Shown: piece by piece, positions 1 to 8,430 of the stretch
Layout: every line of letters starts with the position of its first letter
Position numbering within the stretch: position 1 is the first letter of the stretch
DNA from: Sulfitobacter guttiformis
GTDB taxonomy: Bacteria; Pseudomonadota; Alphaproteobacteria; Rhodobacterales; Rhodobacteraceae
Assembly: GCF_003610455.1 (NCBI RefSeq)
Contig: NZ_RAQK01000002.1
Coordinates: 1,116,001-1,180,000, forward strand
Length of the DNA: 64,000 bases
Direction of reading: 5' to 3'
Program-made: the position numbers and the translations under genes
Notes under the pieces: generated by a model
Seen by the model: only the letters and a program-made list of their open reading frames with translations
What the model was told of the DNA's origin: nothing
The model's database searches: none

Positions 1-115
1 CTCCTATGCCGCTGATCGCGCCATCGCGCATCATGATATCGGCGTTCACAAGCTCGCGGCGCGTATCATCCATGGTCAGAACCATATCGGCGTTGCGGAG
101 CAGGGTTACACTCAT
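1..115 (-). CDS. Amidohydrolase-family protein, N-terminal fragment
   Basis: Only the first 38 codons lie in the window; the gene continues beyond position 1. The visible N-terminus has the pattern LLRNADMVLTMDD followed by a short beta-rich stretch. This is typical of the small N-terminal beta domain of amidohydrolases of the cytosine/8-oxoguanine deaminase and chlorohydrolase group. The metal-binding HxH motif would lie beyond the edge. Its ATG overlaps the TGA of the upstream phosphatase (ATGA), which implies translational coupling and one operon. The exact substrate cannot be judged from this fragment. Confidence 0.6.
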   Translation of the reverse strand, partial: MSVTLLRNADMVLTMDDTRRELVNADIMMRDGAISGIG

Positions 116-921
116 CCCGAAAGCACCTCTTGCAAGATGACCAACGCTTCGGCGTGTATCGCGGTGTTGGCGGCGGCAATCACGCGGCCCCCGTTGTGGG
201 CGGGCCCACCATCCCAGCCGGTTACAACACCGCCTGCTGCCTCGATTAGCGCCTGCGGTCCCTGAATATCATAGGCGTTTAAACCGGCCTCGATCACCAG
301 ATCGACCTGACCGCACGCAACAAGGGCGTATGCGTAGCAATCCATGCCATAGCGCGTAAGCTGGGCCTGTGCGGCAACGGCCCTGAACGCGGCCCCCTCC
401 TGTGCGCTGCCCACCTCGGGGAAGGTGGTGAAAACAACCGCCTCGCTGAGTGGTCGCGGTCCACGTGTCCTAATGGGGCGGCCTGCCCCGCCGCGGATCA
501 GGGTGGCTCCCTGTGGCGTGCCAATAAACCGCTCTCCGATGTAGGGCTGATCCACAATGCCGATGACGGGACCAGACTGGCCGCCGACCGCGATCAGCAC
601 CCCCCATGTGGGTGTGCCCGAAACAAACCCGCGTGTGCCGTCAATCGGATCAAGAACCCAAATCAGACCGCTTGTACCGGATTTTTCGCCCATTTCCTCA
701 CCCAGAATGGCATCATCGGGCCGCTCACGTCCGAGGATATCGCGCATCGCCGCCTCGGCTGCACGATCGGCCTCGGTTACAGGATCATAGCCGCCGACCA
801 GCTTATTATCCTGCCCCAGATCCTCACTGCGGAAATAGGGCGCGATCACCTCACCTGCCGCATCCGCCAGCAGATGGGCCACGCGGGTGAGCTCTTTTGT
901 CATTTTACTATCAATGTTCAT
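112..921 (-). CDS. hisN: Inositol-monophosphatase-family phosphatase, probably histidinol-phosphatase
   Basis: A 269-residue protein with the full metal-binding signature of the IMPase superfamily: DPVTEADR at residues 46-53, GEE at 74-76, DPIDGT at 91-96, and a C-terminal motif around YDIQGPQALIEAAGG. These carboxylates bind the Mg2+ ions that activate water for phosphomonoester hydrolysis. In many Alphaproteobacteria the histidinol-phosphatase step of histidine synthesis is done by an IMPase-type HisN, and the length and sequence style fit that subgroup. Inositol phosphatase or CysQ activity cannot be excluded. The ATG at 921 follows a purine-rich GAGACGG stretch; a second in-frame ATG lies six codons later. 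It is coupled by ATGA to the downstream amidohydrolase, which is not a histidine gene. Confidence 0.75.
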   Translation of the reverse strand: MNIDSKMTKELTRVAHLLADAAGEVIAPYFRSEDLGQDNKLVGGYDPVTEADRAAEAAMRDILGRERPDDAILGEEMGEKSGTSGLIWVLDPIDGTRGFVSGTPTWGVLIAVGGQSGPVIGIVDQPYIGERFIGTPQGATLIRGGAGRPIRTRGPRPLSEAVVFTTFPEVGSAQEGAAFRAVAAQAQLTRYGMDCYAYALVACGQVDLVIEAGLNAYDIQGPQALIEAAGGVVTGWDGGPAHNGGRVIAAANTAIHAEALVILQEVLSG

Positions 922-1872
922 AGTGAAACCGTCTCACTCCCGCGCCTGCCATGCAAGCCTGCACATCTGATTTGAAGCTAAATTAGGGCAGACCATTGGC
1001 GCGAAAACGGGCAACGCCTGTTATTCCGCCCGCTTGTCGGTGATGCGTGTGTGCAGCCGCTCCCTCCTGATTAGGCGGGTGTGCAACAACCCAACCAATT
1101 GCAGGTTGTGTCAGGTTTGCTCCCCCGCTTGGAGAAGAGAATGATGCGCTGTCGGACATTTCAGACAAGGAAATCCAATGATCGATTCGCATCAATTGCC
1201 GGTACTCTGATTCCTCTATTTCCGTCGGCAGGGCCAGAGGGATGCTGACACCGGGCTAGTCAGCGGGGCAGTTGTCGGTCCATAGCAGCCTATGCGATGA
1301 CACGCTCGTGTGATCAGGCGCAACGCAATAAAGGCGGGCGAAAGTGCGCTAGAACCTGCACGACATGCCGACCCGCCGCCATGAACTGCGCACCTCACGC
1401 CACCCGCACCCCTGCGACCAAAGCGCGCAATTTTTATAGTTAAAGATCCCTTCAACATTGCCGACCGGCGTCGGAGGGGGCAATAATGCTCACTCTGTCT
1501 ATGCGCCTTTTTAAAACAAATATTAGTCATCGGTGTATGAGGCGGCGCGTTCATCAGATCGCTGGTGGACCGCCCTGACTTTTTCCTCCGGAAACTCAAC
1601 ACTCATTGGATATTCCTGCGCACGCCCCCCTCTTTTTGGCGAAAGCGCCGCGCCTTTGCTGGCTATGATCCTAACCCACACCGCGATATTAATCCGCGCT
1701 AGTCAGATAATGAAAGAAGGCATGATCGACGCTTTGGACGAACTTTAATGAAGGAAGTGCAGCCAACTCTAAAAACCCGACCGAAAAACCTTGAAATACC
1801 TGCGCCCTGTGCCGATATTAGCCCTGTACCCGTCGGAAAACCGTTTCGCGGGCCAGCTTTAGGGAGTTTTAC
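922..1872. other. Gene-free stretch between divergent genes
   Basis: About 950 bases separate the start of the phosphatase (minus) from the start of the Bax-inhibitor-like gene (plus). Open frames of up to 128 codons exist on both strands, but their translations are arginine-, cysteine- or serine-rich, lack a convincing ribosome site and resemble no family I know. The last 130 bases probably hold the promoter of the plus-strand gene; a TTGAAA at about 1789 followed 17 bases later by GATATT is a weak candidate. The rest may be gene decay or a non-coding RNA, but I see no specific signature. Confidence 0.5.
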
Positions 1873-2649
1873 ATGGCAGACGTGAATACAATCCGGACCA
1901 GTGCCGGAAGCCGCACCGCCGCGATTGATCAGGGCCTGCGTGCACACATGAACAAAGTCTACGGGACAATGTCCGTAGGCATGTTGATTACATTCGCCGC
2001 CGCTTGGGCGATTTCGGGCCTCGCGGTTACATCCGATCCGGCAAACGCCACGATGGCGCTTCGTGAGGGTCAGTATCTTACAGGTTTGGGCCAAGCGCTC
2101 TACGCCTCCCCGCTGAAGTGGGTTGTTATGTTCGCCCCACTGGCGATGGTGTTCGCGTTTAGCGCCATGATCAACAAGATGTCGGCTGCTACAGCGCAGA
2201 TCATGTTCTACGCCTTTGCTTTCGTGATGGGCCTGTCCATCAGCTCGATCTTTCTTGTCTTTACAGGCGCGTCGATCATTCAGGTATTCCTGATCACGTC
2301 TATCGCTTTTGCGGGTTTGTCGATTTATGGCTACACCACAAAGAAAGATATCTCCGGCTGGGGTAGCTTCCTGATCATGGGTGTGATCGGCCTGATCGCA
2401 GCGTCGATCATCAACATCTTTCTCGCAAGCTCTGCACTGACATTTGCGATTTCCGCAATTGGTGTGCTGATCTTCGCCGGTCTGACAGCTTATGATACCC
2501 AGCGCATCAAGACGGACTATGTAGCCCACGCACAGCATGGCGACACAGAGTGGTTGGGTAAATCTGCGATCATGGGCGCGCTGAGCCTCTATCTGAACTT
2601 CATCAACATGTTTATGATGTTGCTGCAACTGTTCGGCAACCGCGAGTAA
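1873..2649 (+). CDS. Bax inhibitor-1/YccA family membrane protein
   Basis: A 258-residue polytopic inner-membrane protein. After a polar N-terminus (about 40 residues) seven hydrophobic segments follow. The family features are visible: an early SVGMLITFAAAWAISG helix, a FAGLSIYGYTTKKD segment, and the C-terminal GLTAYDTQRIK loop that carries the conserved aspartates of the BI-1/TMBIM calcium-leak fold. Bacterial members (YccA, YbhL, BsYetJ) are linked to FtsH regulation and pH-dependent calcium flux. The ATG at 1873 follows GGGAG in the leader. It stands alone, with its own strong terminator immediately after the stop. Confidence 0.92.
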   Translation: MADVNTIRTSAGSRTAAIDQGLRAHMNKVYGTMSVGMLITFAAAWAISGLAVTSDPANATMALREGQYLTGLGQALYASPLKWVVMFAPLAMVFAFSAMINKMSAATAQIMFYAFAFVMGLSISSIFLVFTGASIIQVFLITSIAFAGLSIYGYTTKKDISGWGSFLIMGVIGLIAASIINIFLASSALTFAISAIGVLIFAGLTAYDTQRIKTDYVAHAQHGDTEWLGKSAIMGALSLYLNFINMFMMLLQLFGNRE

Positions 2650-2673
2650 CATCCGCCAAGTTTTGAAATTACG

Positions 2674-2704
2674 AAAAGCCGCTCCTTCGGGGGCGGCTTT
2701 TTTT
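2674..2704 (+). terminator. Intrinsic terminator after the Bax-inhibitor-like gene
   Basis: A near-perfect hairpin with arms at 2674-2685 and 2690-2701 closes on a TTCG tetraloop and runs into seven T residues (2698-2704). It lies 25 bases past the stop codon. The A-run on the other arm also makes it usable on the minus strand, where the VIT-family gene ends at 2730. Confidence 0.92.
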
Positions 2705-2729
2705 ACGTCGTGGACAAGCGCTTCTTTGG

Positions 2730-3419
2730 TTAGTGGGATATGTTAAAGCTACTCCCTATGCCCCACGTCAACAGCATTGCCGCCCCCCCCATAAGCGCCA
2801 CACGGCGCACCGCAGACATCACCGGCGTGCCGCCCAGACGCGCACCCAAAGCCCCCGACAGACAGAGAGTAAGGATGGCAATTGCTGCAATAACCGGGCC
2901 GGCTATGCCCACAGGCGTAACGACAGCAGCAATCAACGGCAGCCCCGCCCCCAGCGCAAAGGCAGCTCCGGAATACACTGCCGCTTGATGGGGATCAGCC
3001 TGCCCTGCAAGCCCGAACATCCCCAACTCTTCACGCGCATGCGCACCAAGGGCATCGTGGTCGGTCATCTGCTTTGCTACTTCGCGCGCAAGATCGCTCT
3101 CTACGCCGCGCGCCTCGAGACCTTCGGTCAGCTCGTCAAGCTCGTACTCGGGATCTTCAATCAGCGCGACTCGCTCACGCTCCAGATCAGCCTCCTCGAC
3201 ATCTGCCTGCGTCGAGACTGAGATATACTCTCCCGCGGCCATTGAGAGCCCGCCAGCCACCAGTCCGGCCAATCCGGTCAATAATATATCGCCACGCACC
3301 ATGCCTGCGGCTGTCACACCGATCATCAAACTCGAGATCGATACAACACCATCATTTGCACCCAACATGGCCGCGCGAAGCCTGTTTGAGCGGTTAATGA
3401 AGTGGCCTTCGCGTGGCAT
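2730..3419 (-). CDS. VIT1/CCC1-family metal transporter
   Basis: A 229-residue protein of the VIT1/CCC1 family, which moves Fe2+ or Mn2+ across membranes. The N-terminus has the family signature around LGANDGVVSISSLMIG and GLSMAAGEYISVSTQ (membrane segments 1 and 2). A charged, mostly acidic cytoplasmic helix stretch (ADLERERVALIEDPEYELDE region) corresponds to the metal-binding hook, and three C-terminal membrane segments follow. The ATG at 3419 is chosen because AGGA lies eight bases upstream; a TTG nine codons earlier is possible but lacks a site. It lies downstream of rpmG on the same strand, separated by a hairpin. Confidence 0.9.
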   Translation of the reverse strand: MPREGHFINRSNRLRAAMLGANDGVVSISSLMIGVTAAGMVRGDILLTGLAGLVAGGLSMAAGEYISVSTQADVEEADLERERVALIEDPEYELDELTEGLEARGVESDLAREVAKQMTDHDALGAHAREELGMFGLAGQADPHQAAVYSGAAFALGAGLPLIAAVVTPVGIAGPVIAAIAILTLCLSGALGARLGGTPVMSAVRRVALMGGAAMLLTWGIGSSFNISH

Positions 3420-3447
3420 GGCAATTTCCTGCAGCAACAAATGCAAA

Positions 3448-3473
3448 GGGAGCCACGATCTATCATGGCTCCC
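3448..3473 (-). terminator. Terminator-like hairpin after rpmG
   Basis: A perfect 8-bp inverted repeat, GGGAGCCA (3448-3455) and TGGCTCCC (3466-3473), encloses a 10-base loop. Read on the minus strand it lies 30 bases past the rpmG stop and is followed by TTTGCATTTG, a short imperfect T-tract. It probably ends the L33 transcript before the VIT-family gene. Confidence 0.65.
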
Positions 3474-3502
3474 CTGCTTTGGGTCGTAAAGAAAAGGAGA
3501 TC

Positions 3503-3670
3503 TTACTTGATCTTGCCTTCTTTATATTCAACGTGCTTGCGCGCTACGGGGTCGTATTTCTTCATAACCATTTTCTCGGTCATGGTGCGCGCGTTCTTTT
3601 TGGTGACGTAGAAATGGCCTGTGCCCGCGGACGAGTTCAGACGGATCTTGATCGTGGTTGGCTTAGCCAT
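3503..3670 (-). CDS. rpmG: 50S ribosomal protein L33
   Basis: A 55-residue basic protein beginning [16 protein letters not shown] and ending [11 protein letters not shown], the usual length and sequence of bacterial L33. It contains [10 protein letters not shown] and [15 protein letters not shown] elements that contact 23S rRNA near the E site. This is a cysteine-free (C-minus, zinc-independent) L33, the form usual in Proteobacteria. The start is the ATG at 3670, preceded by a GGAGAAT site. It is a single gene between the RNase P RNA gene and the VIT-family transporter. Confidence 0.97.
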   Translation of the reverse strand: MAKPTTIKIRLNSSAGTGHFYVTKKNARTMTEKMVMKKYDPVARKHVEYKEGKIK

Positions 3671-3794
3671 TTTGTATTCTCCTGTGCGGCGCTGCATATC
3701 CCTTGATAGCCGCGCATAATCTCTGAGTTTCGGGTTCTACCCCTGCCAGCACCCGAGTCAACCCCGTATCGCCAAACGCCACCCTCGGAGAGGC

Positions 3795-3812
3795 GGAATT
3801 TTGTAAAATTCC
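3795..3812. repeat. Small perfect inverted repeat between rnpB and rpmG
   Basis: GGAATTTT (3795-3802) and AAAATTCC (3805-3812) form an 8-bp palindrome with a two-base centre, in the 180-base space between the RNase P RNA 3' end and the rpmG start. It could be a binding site upstream of rpmG or part of the trailer of the RNase P RNA precursor; the sequence does not decide. Confidence 0.4.
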
Positions 3813-3852
3813 TGTGCAGCGTTTCCAAAATTGCGGCGAGGACCCCCCTATG

Positions 3853-4284
3853 TTTGCGCGGAAGGCCTGTAAGCCGGATTTTGTCCCGACATACCGCAAG
3901 CGATACGTCATAGATGACCATTCCTCTGACCATGCCGTTGCCGACACAGCTACAGCCGCCAACCCGGACCTGCTGGAGCATAAGAGGCTCCGCCGATCTG
4001 CCCCGAAAGGCCGATACGGCACGCGGTCCCTATTTGGCGTTGCTCCAAGTGGGGCTTGCCATGCCGCCGCTGTTACCAGCCGCGCGGTGGGCTCTTACCC
4101 CACCGTTTCACCCTTACCTGACAGGGACCCGGAGCAAGCTCTGGACTGACAGGCGGTCTATTTTCTGTGGCGCTTTCCGTCGGGTTGCCCCGCCCGGGCG
4201 TTACCCGGCACCGTTTCTTATTGGAGTCCGGACTTTCCTCCCTACCCCGCGAAGGGTACAGCAGTCATCCAGCCTTCCGCGCAA
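3853..4284 (-). ncRNA. rnpB: RNase P RNA (class A)
   Basis: The catalytic RNA that cleaves 5' leaders from pre-tRNAs. On the minus strand the diagnostic 5' core GAGGAAAGTCCGGACTCC (helix P4 and neighbours) occurs near 4245-4223. The conserved AGAGGAATGG element is near 3923, and GACAAAATCCGGCTTACAGG, matching the universal ACAGAA...GGCTTA region, is near 3889-3870. The two ends, GCGCGGAAGGC (about 4282) and GGCCTTCCGCGC (about 3856), pair as helix P1 and fix the approximate boundaries. The total of roughly 430 bases is in the usual range for Alphaproteobacteria. Confidence 0.95.
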
Positions 4285-4289
4285 GCAAC

Positions 4290-4319
4290 GCACTACCTGC
4301 TTGGCGGTCGGTCGGTCAA
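4290..4319 (-). promoter_or_regulatory. Probable sigma-70-type promoter of rnpB
   Basis: On the minus strand, TTGACC (4319-4314) and TAGTGC (4295-4290) are separated by 18 bases. The expected start, about seven bases further, falls at the 5' end of helix P1. It fits between the amidase stop codon and the RNA, so the RNA gene is probably transcribed independently. Confidence 0.45.
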
Positions 4320-4332
4320 TGGGCATGTTTCG

Positions 4333-4968
4333 TTAAAACCTGAAGTCCGCCGCCTGCAAGGGCCCCGTACGCCACGGTGCATGCCGCAGGCGGGTGGTGC
4401 GCAGCAACATATCACCATCGGCTTTCGCGGTGTAGCCTGCGCTGCGAGCAGCTTCCCTGAACGCGGAGGCATCCAACGCCCCTGTTGGCCGCAGCGTGCC
4501 CCCCTGTGCGAGCCCCACACGCTCCAGCCGAGCCCAGTCAAAATGCGGACCGGGATCGGATTTGCGCCCCGGTGCCATGTCCGAATGGCCAATCACACCC
4601 GCAGCAGGGATCTTCCAACGCTGCATGATACCCCCCAGCAATACTTCAAGGGCATCCATCTGCGGCGCAGAAAAAGGGTGTGTGCCGCGGTTGTCCAACT
4701 CGATACCTATGGAGCGCGAGTTTATATCGTTCATGCCGGACCACTCGCCGGCACCGGCGTGCCAAGCGCGCTGGTCTTCCTCGACCATGCGTGTCACGGC
4801 CCCCTGCGCATCAATAAGATAATGCGCAGACACTTCCGCCCGAGGATCACACAAACGCTCAACGGCGGCCTGCGCGCTCTCCATTGCGGTGTAATGTATA
4901 ACGATGAGGGTGGGCGTCAGCCCGTCACGGCGCGGTCCGCAGTTCGGCGAGCTTTGGACGCGCAACAT
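4333..4968 (-). CDS. N-acetylmuramoyl-L-alanine amidase (Amidase_2, AmpD-like)
   Basis: A 211-residue zinc amidase of the Amidase_2 fold that cleaves the lactyl-amide bond between MurNAc and the stem peptide. The first zinc ligand is the His of VIHYTAM (about residue 25). The second zinc site and catalytic segment are in IGHSDMAPGRKSDPGPHF (about residues 125-142), with WHAG and SIGIELDN between them. No signal peptide is evident, which favours an AmpD-like cytoplasmic role in recycling anhydro-muropeptides rather than an exported autolysin. It starts nine bases after the stop of the lipoprotein gene, so the two are probably co-transcribed. Confidence 0.9.
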   Translation of the reverse strand: MLRVQSSPNCGPRRDGLTPTLIVIHYTAMESAQAAVERLCDPRAEVSAHYLIDAQGAVTRMVEEDQRAWHAGAGEWSGMNDINSRSIGIELDNRGTHPFSAPQMDALEVLLGGIMQRWKIPAAGVIGHSDMAPGRKSDPGPHFDWARLERVGLAQGGTLRPTGALDASAFREAARSAGYTAKADGDMLLRTTRLRHAPWRTGPLQAADFRF

Positions 4969-4977
4969 CCGGCAGCC

Positions 4978-5736
4978 TTAGCCGCTGACGTTGCGGAACA
5001 CTGCCGGATCCCATCGGCAGGCATAGCCGTCGCCGTCGGGGTCCATACCATTACGGTCCTTCTCGGGGCCGCCCGCCTCGAGGAAGGCGATTTGTGCCTG
5101 ATCCTGATGGCGGAACTCGACACAGCTGCGGTAGAATTTCCGCTCCGCATTAAAACGGTTGCGCCGATAAACCTTGGTTCCAACGGGATGGGTCGTGGAC
5201 AATGCATATGCTACGATATTCGGGCCGGTCGTCGTCCGCTCGGGCAAGGCAGTCGGCTGGATTACCTGATACTGTGCGCGGTTGGCGGCAATCCGCGCCG
5301 CATCGCTTTCGATACTGCGCTGGCCGGACACGGCATCGAAATTGTTTTCCTCACTGATGCCCGTGGCAGAGTTCACAACAGCAGGTGCCGCGTTAGCCGG
5401 ACTGGCATTCAACGGTGCGATACCAGAGTTATAGGCAGCAGCGGAAAGGCCCTCAGTATCAGATTGCTGTCCGGTTTGAGCCAGAATCGCCGCAGTCTGG
5501 GCGGCAGTATCCTCGGCAGAGCCAGCGACCGGGGCGGATGGCAATGGCTGTGCGCTGATCGGCGGCGCGGATGGAAAAGCGTTTGTGCCCGCTAGTGCGG
5601 CGTCACGATTGGCGCGTTGTGCATCAAAAGTCTGGTCGAAGCCAACACCAAAGCGGCTATCCTCCGGCGCTGCCGGCTGACAGGCTGCAACGGCGAGCAT
5701 TGCGCAGATACCAAAACCAAATCGTACACTCATCAT
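4978..5736 (-). CDS. Lipoprotein with C-terminal excalibur-like motif
   Basis: About 252 residues. An N-terminal signal with lipobox VAAC (MLAVAACQP) predicts lipidation. The middle is low-complexity, rich in Ala, Pro, Gln and Ser, probably a flexible periplasmic linker. The C-terminus has two cysteines and the calcium-loop pattern DPDGDGYACRWDP, as in the excalibur domain (DxDxDGxxC). I take the ATG at 5736 because AGG lies eight bases upstream; ATGs at 5751 and 5733 are also in frame. The gene lies between gatA and the amidase on the same strand. The function is unknown; linkage to a peptidoglycan amidase suggests an envelope role. Confidence 0.75.
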   Translation of the reverse strand: MMSVRFGFGICAMLAVAACQPAAPEDSRFGVGFDQTFDAQRANRDAALAGTNAFPSAPPISAQPLPSAPVAGSAEDTAAQTAAILAQTGQQSDTEGLSAAAYNSGIAPLNASPANAAPAVVNSATGISEENNFDAVSGQRSIESDAARIAANRAQYQVIQPTALPERTTTGPNIVAYALSTTHPVGTKVYRRNRFNAERKFYRSCVEFRHQDQAQIAFLEAGGPEKDRNGMDPDGDGYACRWDPAVFRNVSG

Positions 5737-5775
5737 CTCAATCGCCTGCATTATGTTCCGCGTTAGAGGGGCCGT

Positions 5776-7278
5776 TTACCACCATTTATGCGGCTTGGCT
5801 ACAAAACCCGCCGCCTGTTCAAGCGCATAGGCGGAAGACAGCAGATCGGCCTCTTCCCAAGGCCGGCCGATCAGCTGCAAGCCCAAAGGAAGGCCTTGTG
5901 CATCCGTGCCTGTGGGCACTGCAATACCTGGCAAACCAGCAAGATTGACGGTGACTGTGAAAATATCATTCAGATACATTTTGATCGGGTCAGCATCGGT
6001 CATTTCGCCCAAACCGAACGCGGCAGAGGGGGTTGCAGGCGTAAGGATACAGTCCACACCGGCGGCAAACACATCGTCAAAGTCTTTTTTGATCAAAGTG
6101 CGCACGCGACGGGCACGGTTGTAATAGGCGTCGTAGAAACCGGCGGACAGAACATAAGTCCCGACCATCACGCGGCGCTGGACCTCTGGTCCGAATCCTT
6201 CGGCACGGGTTTTCTCGTACATTTCAGTGATACCATCACCAGCATCAATCTTTGCACGATGGCCATAGCGCACCCCGTCATACCGCGCCAGATTCGATGA
6301 CGCCTCGGCAGGTGCGATCACGTAATAGGCAGGCAACGCATATTTGGTATGCGGCAAGGATATATCGACAATCTCGGCGCCTGCGTCCTTGAGCATGGCA
6401 GCGCCATCAGCCCAGAGCTTTTCAATCTCTGCGGGCATGCCGTCCATTTGGTACTCCTTGGGAATACCGATTTTCTTGCCCCGTATGTCACCTGTCAGTG
6501 CGGCCTCGAAGTTCGGTACCGGAATATCCGCGCTTGTACTGTCTTTGGCGTCATAGCTGCACATCGCCTCAAGCATGATCGCCGCATCGCGCACGTTCTT
6601 TGTCATTGGTCCCGCCTGATCCAGCGATGAGGCGAAAGCAACAATGCCCCAGCGCGAACAACGGCCATAGGTCGGTTTAATCCCAACGGTGCCGGTGAAC
6701 GCAGCAGGCTGGCGGATCGAGCCGCCTGTATCGGTGCCTGTTGCCGCAAGGCACAGATCAGCGGCCACAGCAGCAGCAGAGCCACCCGAAGATCCACCGG
6801 GTGTGAGCGGCGTATCCGCGCCCTCGCGACGCCACGGGTTTATTGCGTTACCATAGGCCGAAGTCTCGTTCGAGGAGCCCATGGCGAATTCGTCCATGTT
6901 GAGCTTGCCCAGCATGACCGCACCTGCGTCAGCCAGATTCTGGCTCACGGTCGATTCGTATTCGGGCTTGAATCCCTCGAGAATCCGGCTCGCGGCCTGC
7001 GATGGCACCCCTTTGGTGCAGAACAGATCCTTGATACCGATGGGCAGACCGCACATCGCAGGCGCGTCACCGGCCTTTAGCCGAAGGTCCGCAGCGGCCG
7101 CACGTTCCAGCGCGATCTCCGGCGTATGATGCACAAACGCGTTAAGCGCGCCTGCACCCTCGATCGCCTTCAGACAGGCCTCGGTGAGTTCTTTCGAAGT
7201 TGTCTCGCCTTTGCGCAAAAGATCACGCGCCTCGGCAAGACCCATTTTATTCAGTTCGGTTTTATCACGATTTGGCAT
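5776..7278 (-). CDS. gatA: Asp-tRNA(Asn)/Glu-tRNA(Gln) amidotransferase subunit A
   Basis: A 500-residue amidase-signature protein, the glutaminase subunit of the GatCAB complex that converts misacylated Glu-tRNA(Gln) or Asp-tRNA(Asn) to the cognate amide. The Ser-cisSer-Lys triad is visible: Lys83 in GIKDLF, the cis-Ser in [14 protein letters not shown], and the nucleophile Ser in [12 protein letters not shown]. The length is that of the family. Its ATG overlaps the gatC stop by one base (TAATG), a typical coupled pair; gatB is not in the window. Confidence 0.97.
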   Translation of the reverse strand: MPNRDKTELNKMGLAEARDLLRKGETTSKELTEACLKAIEGAGALNAFVHHTPEIALERAAAADLRLKAGDAPAMCGLPIGIKDLFCTKGVPSQAASRILEGFKPEYESTVSQNLADAGAVMLGKLNMDEFAMGSSNETSAYGNAINPWRREGADTPLTPGGSSGGSAAAVAADLCLAATGTDTGGSIRQPAAFTGTVGIKPTYGRCSRWGIVAFASSLDQAGPMTKNVRDAAIMLEAMCSYDAKDSTSADIPVPNFEAALTGDIRGKKIGIPKEYQMDGMPAEIEKLWADGAAMLKDAGAEIVDISLPHTKYALPAYYVIAPAEASSNLARYDGVRYGHRAKIDAGDGITEMYEKTRAEGFGPEVQRRVMVGTYVLSAGFYDAYYNRARRVRTLIKKDFDDVFAAGVDCILTPATPSAAFGLGEMTDADPIKMYLNDIFTVTVNLAGLPGIAVPTGTDAQGLPLGLQLIGRPWEEADLLSSAYALEQAAGFVAKPHKWW

Positions 7279-7565
7279 TATTCAACTACCTTCGGCACGG
7301 CAAAAAAGCCTTCGCGCGCGTCCGGCGCATTTTTCAGGATCGCATCCTGCATGTCACCGTCAGCGACGACATCGACACGGCGCTTGATGCTTTGCGGCGT
7401 GACCGAAGTCATCGGCTCTACGCCCTCGATATCTACTTCGGCCAGTTGCTCGATGAATCCCAGAATAGTGTTGAATTCCTGCGCCAAGGCAGGAAGTGCC
7501 CCGGGCTCAACCTTGATCCGGGCCAGTTTCGCCACGCGCGCGGCAGTGCTTTCATCAATCGACAT
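7278..7565 (-). CDS. gatC: Asp-tRNA(Asn)/Glu-tRNA(Gln) amidotransferase subunit C
   Basis: A 95-residue small subunit that wraps around GatA and stabilises it against GatB. It begins [17 protein letters not shown] and has the family elements [15 protein letters not shown] and VEPMTSV, ending in a [21 protein letters not shown] tail. It is the first gene of the gatCA operon; the 160-base space upstream holds two TGTGCACA palindromes and is shared with the divergent hydrolase gene. Confidence 0.96.
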   Translation of the reverse strand: MSIDESTAARVAKLARIKVEPGALPALAQEFNTILGFIEQLAEVDIEGVEPMTSVTPQSIKRRVDVVADGDMQDAILKNAPDAREGFFAVPKVVE

Positions 7566-7655
7566 AACGGTTCCTCATCTGCTTATCTGTCCTCTACCGC
7601 CCCCGTGCGCCGCAAGCAAGCCATGCGCGCAGCCCCCTCCGCCTGCCCCCGCGAT

Positions 7656-7705
7656 TGTGCACAACCCCTCTCGCCATTGCAGTGCGATCCGGTAAACTGT
7701 GCACA
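7656..7705. promoter_or_regulatory. Two identical TGTGCACA palindromes between gatC and the hydrolase gene
   Basis: The perfect 8-bp palindrome TGTGCACA occurs at 7656-7663 (extended to TTGTGCACAA) and again at 7698-7705. The centres are 42 bases apart, close to four helical turns. Both sit in the short divergent promoter region, and the second is 22 bases before the hydrolase ATG. The arrangement looks like a paired operator. The regulator is not identifiable. Confidence 0.45.
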
Positions 7706-7727
7706 AATTACCAGCAGGAGAGTTTTC

Positions 7728-8426
7728 ATGAATATCATTTGGCTAGGCCACGGATCATTCCGCATCGAGATCGAAGATCAAGTCATTCTGGTAGACCCCT
7801 GGCTGACGGGAAATCCCATGCTGCCTGCCGACCAGCACAGTGCAGCGGTGGCCGGTGCCACGCATATTCTGGTCACCCACGGACATTTCGACCATATCGC
7901 GGATGTTGTCCAAATCTCTAAGGACACGGGCGCGCCGGTATCGGGTATGTATGAACTTGCCGCGCATCTTCACGCCCAGGGTGCTGTCGAGGGGTCCACA
8001 TTCAACATGGGCGGGACGATCCCGCTGGGGGATGCGGTCCGGGCCAGCATGGTGCCAGCCTCGCACTCCTCTGCCGCGGAGGTCGACGGTGTGCGCCTCT
8101 ATATGGGCAACGAATCCGGTTTTATCCTGCGCGGTGAAGGCCGCTGCATCTACATCTCCGGTGATACAGGGCTGATGGCGGACATGTCGTGGATCGGCGA
8201 TTACTACAAACCCGATATTGGCATTCTGTCGGCAGGCGGGCACTTCACGATGGATATGGAAATGGCAGCCTATGCGGCACGGACCTATTTCAACTTCAAC
8301 GTGGTGATTCCTTGCCATTACAAGACGATGCCAATGCTCGAGCAAACTGCCGATGCGCTTATCAACGGCGTATTGCCCGGAACCTCGGTGTTGGAACCGC
8401 AGGTCATGCACCCGATCAAGCTCTAG
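7728..8426 (+). CDS. Metal-dependent hydrolase, UPF0173-type metallo-beta-lactamase fold
   Basis: A 232-residue protein of the metallo-beta-lactamase superfamily. It has the start pattern WLGHGSF, DPWLTGNP at residues 24-31, the metal site HGHFDH at 51-56, a later ASHSS, the GDTGL aspartate, and a C-terminal IPCHYKT histidine. This set and the length match the UPF0173 group of predicted metal-dependent hydrolases (YtkL-like), whose substrate is not established. The ATG at 7728 follows CAGGAG at seven bases; the frame is open further upstream but no better start exists. It converges on tadA, with four bases between the stop codons. Confidence 0.9.
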   Translation: MNIIWLGHGSFRIEIEDQVILVDPWLTGNPMLPADQHSAAVAGATHILVTHGHFDHIADVVQISKDTGAPVSGMYELAAHLHAQGAVEGSTFNMGGTIPLGDAVRASMVPASHSSAAEVDGVRLYMGNESGFILRGEGRCIYISGDTGLMADMSWIGDYYKPDIGILSAGGHFTMDMEMAAYAARTYFNFNVVIPCHYKTMPMLEQTADALINGVLPGTSVLEPQVMHPIKL

Positions 8427-8430
8427 CAAC

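Noticed and set aside
1533..1748. Plus-strand frame of 71 codons before the Bax-inhibitor-like gene
   Set aside because: No motif, no convincing start site, and composition unlike the neighbouring genes.
1699..2652. Minus-strand open frame of 317 codons opposite the Bax-inhibitor-like gene
   Set aside because: It is antisense to a clear gene; its product is Cys-, His- and Arg-rich without any domain.
3814..4336. Open frames of 110-140 codons between rpmG and the amidase
   Set aside because: They fall on the RNase P RNA gene, which explains the sequence.
4381..5595. Plus-strand open frame of 404 codons opposite the amidase and lipoprotein genes
   Set aside because: It spans two well-supported minus-strand genes, and its composition is that of a reverse-frame shadow.
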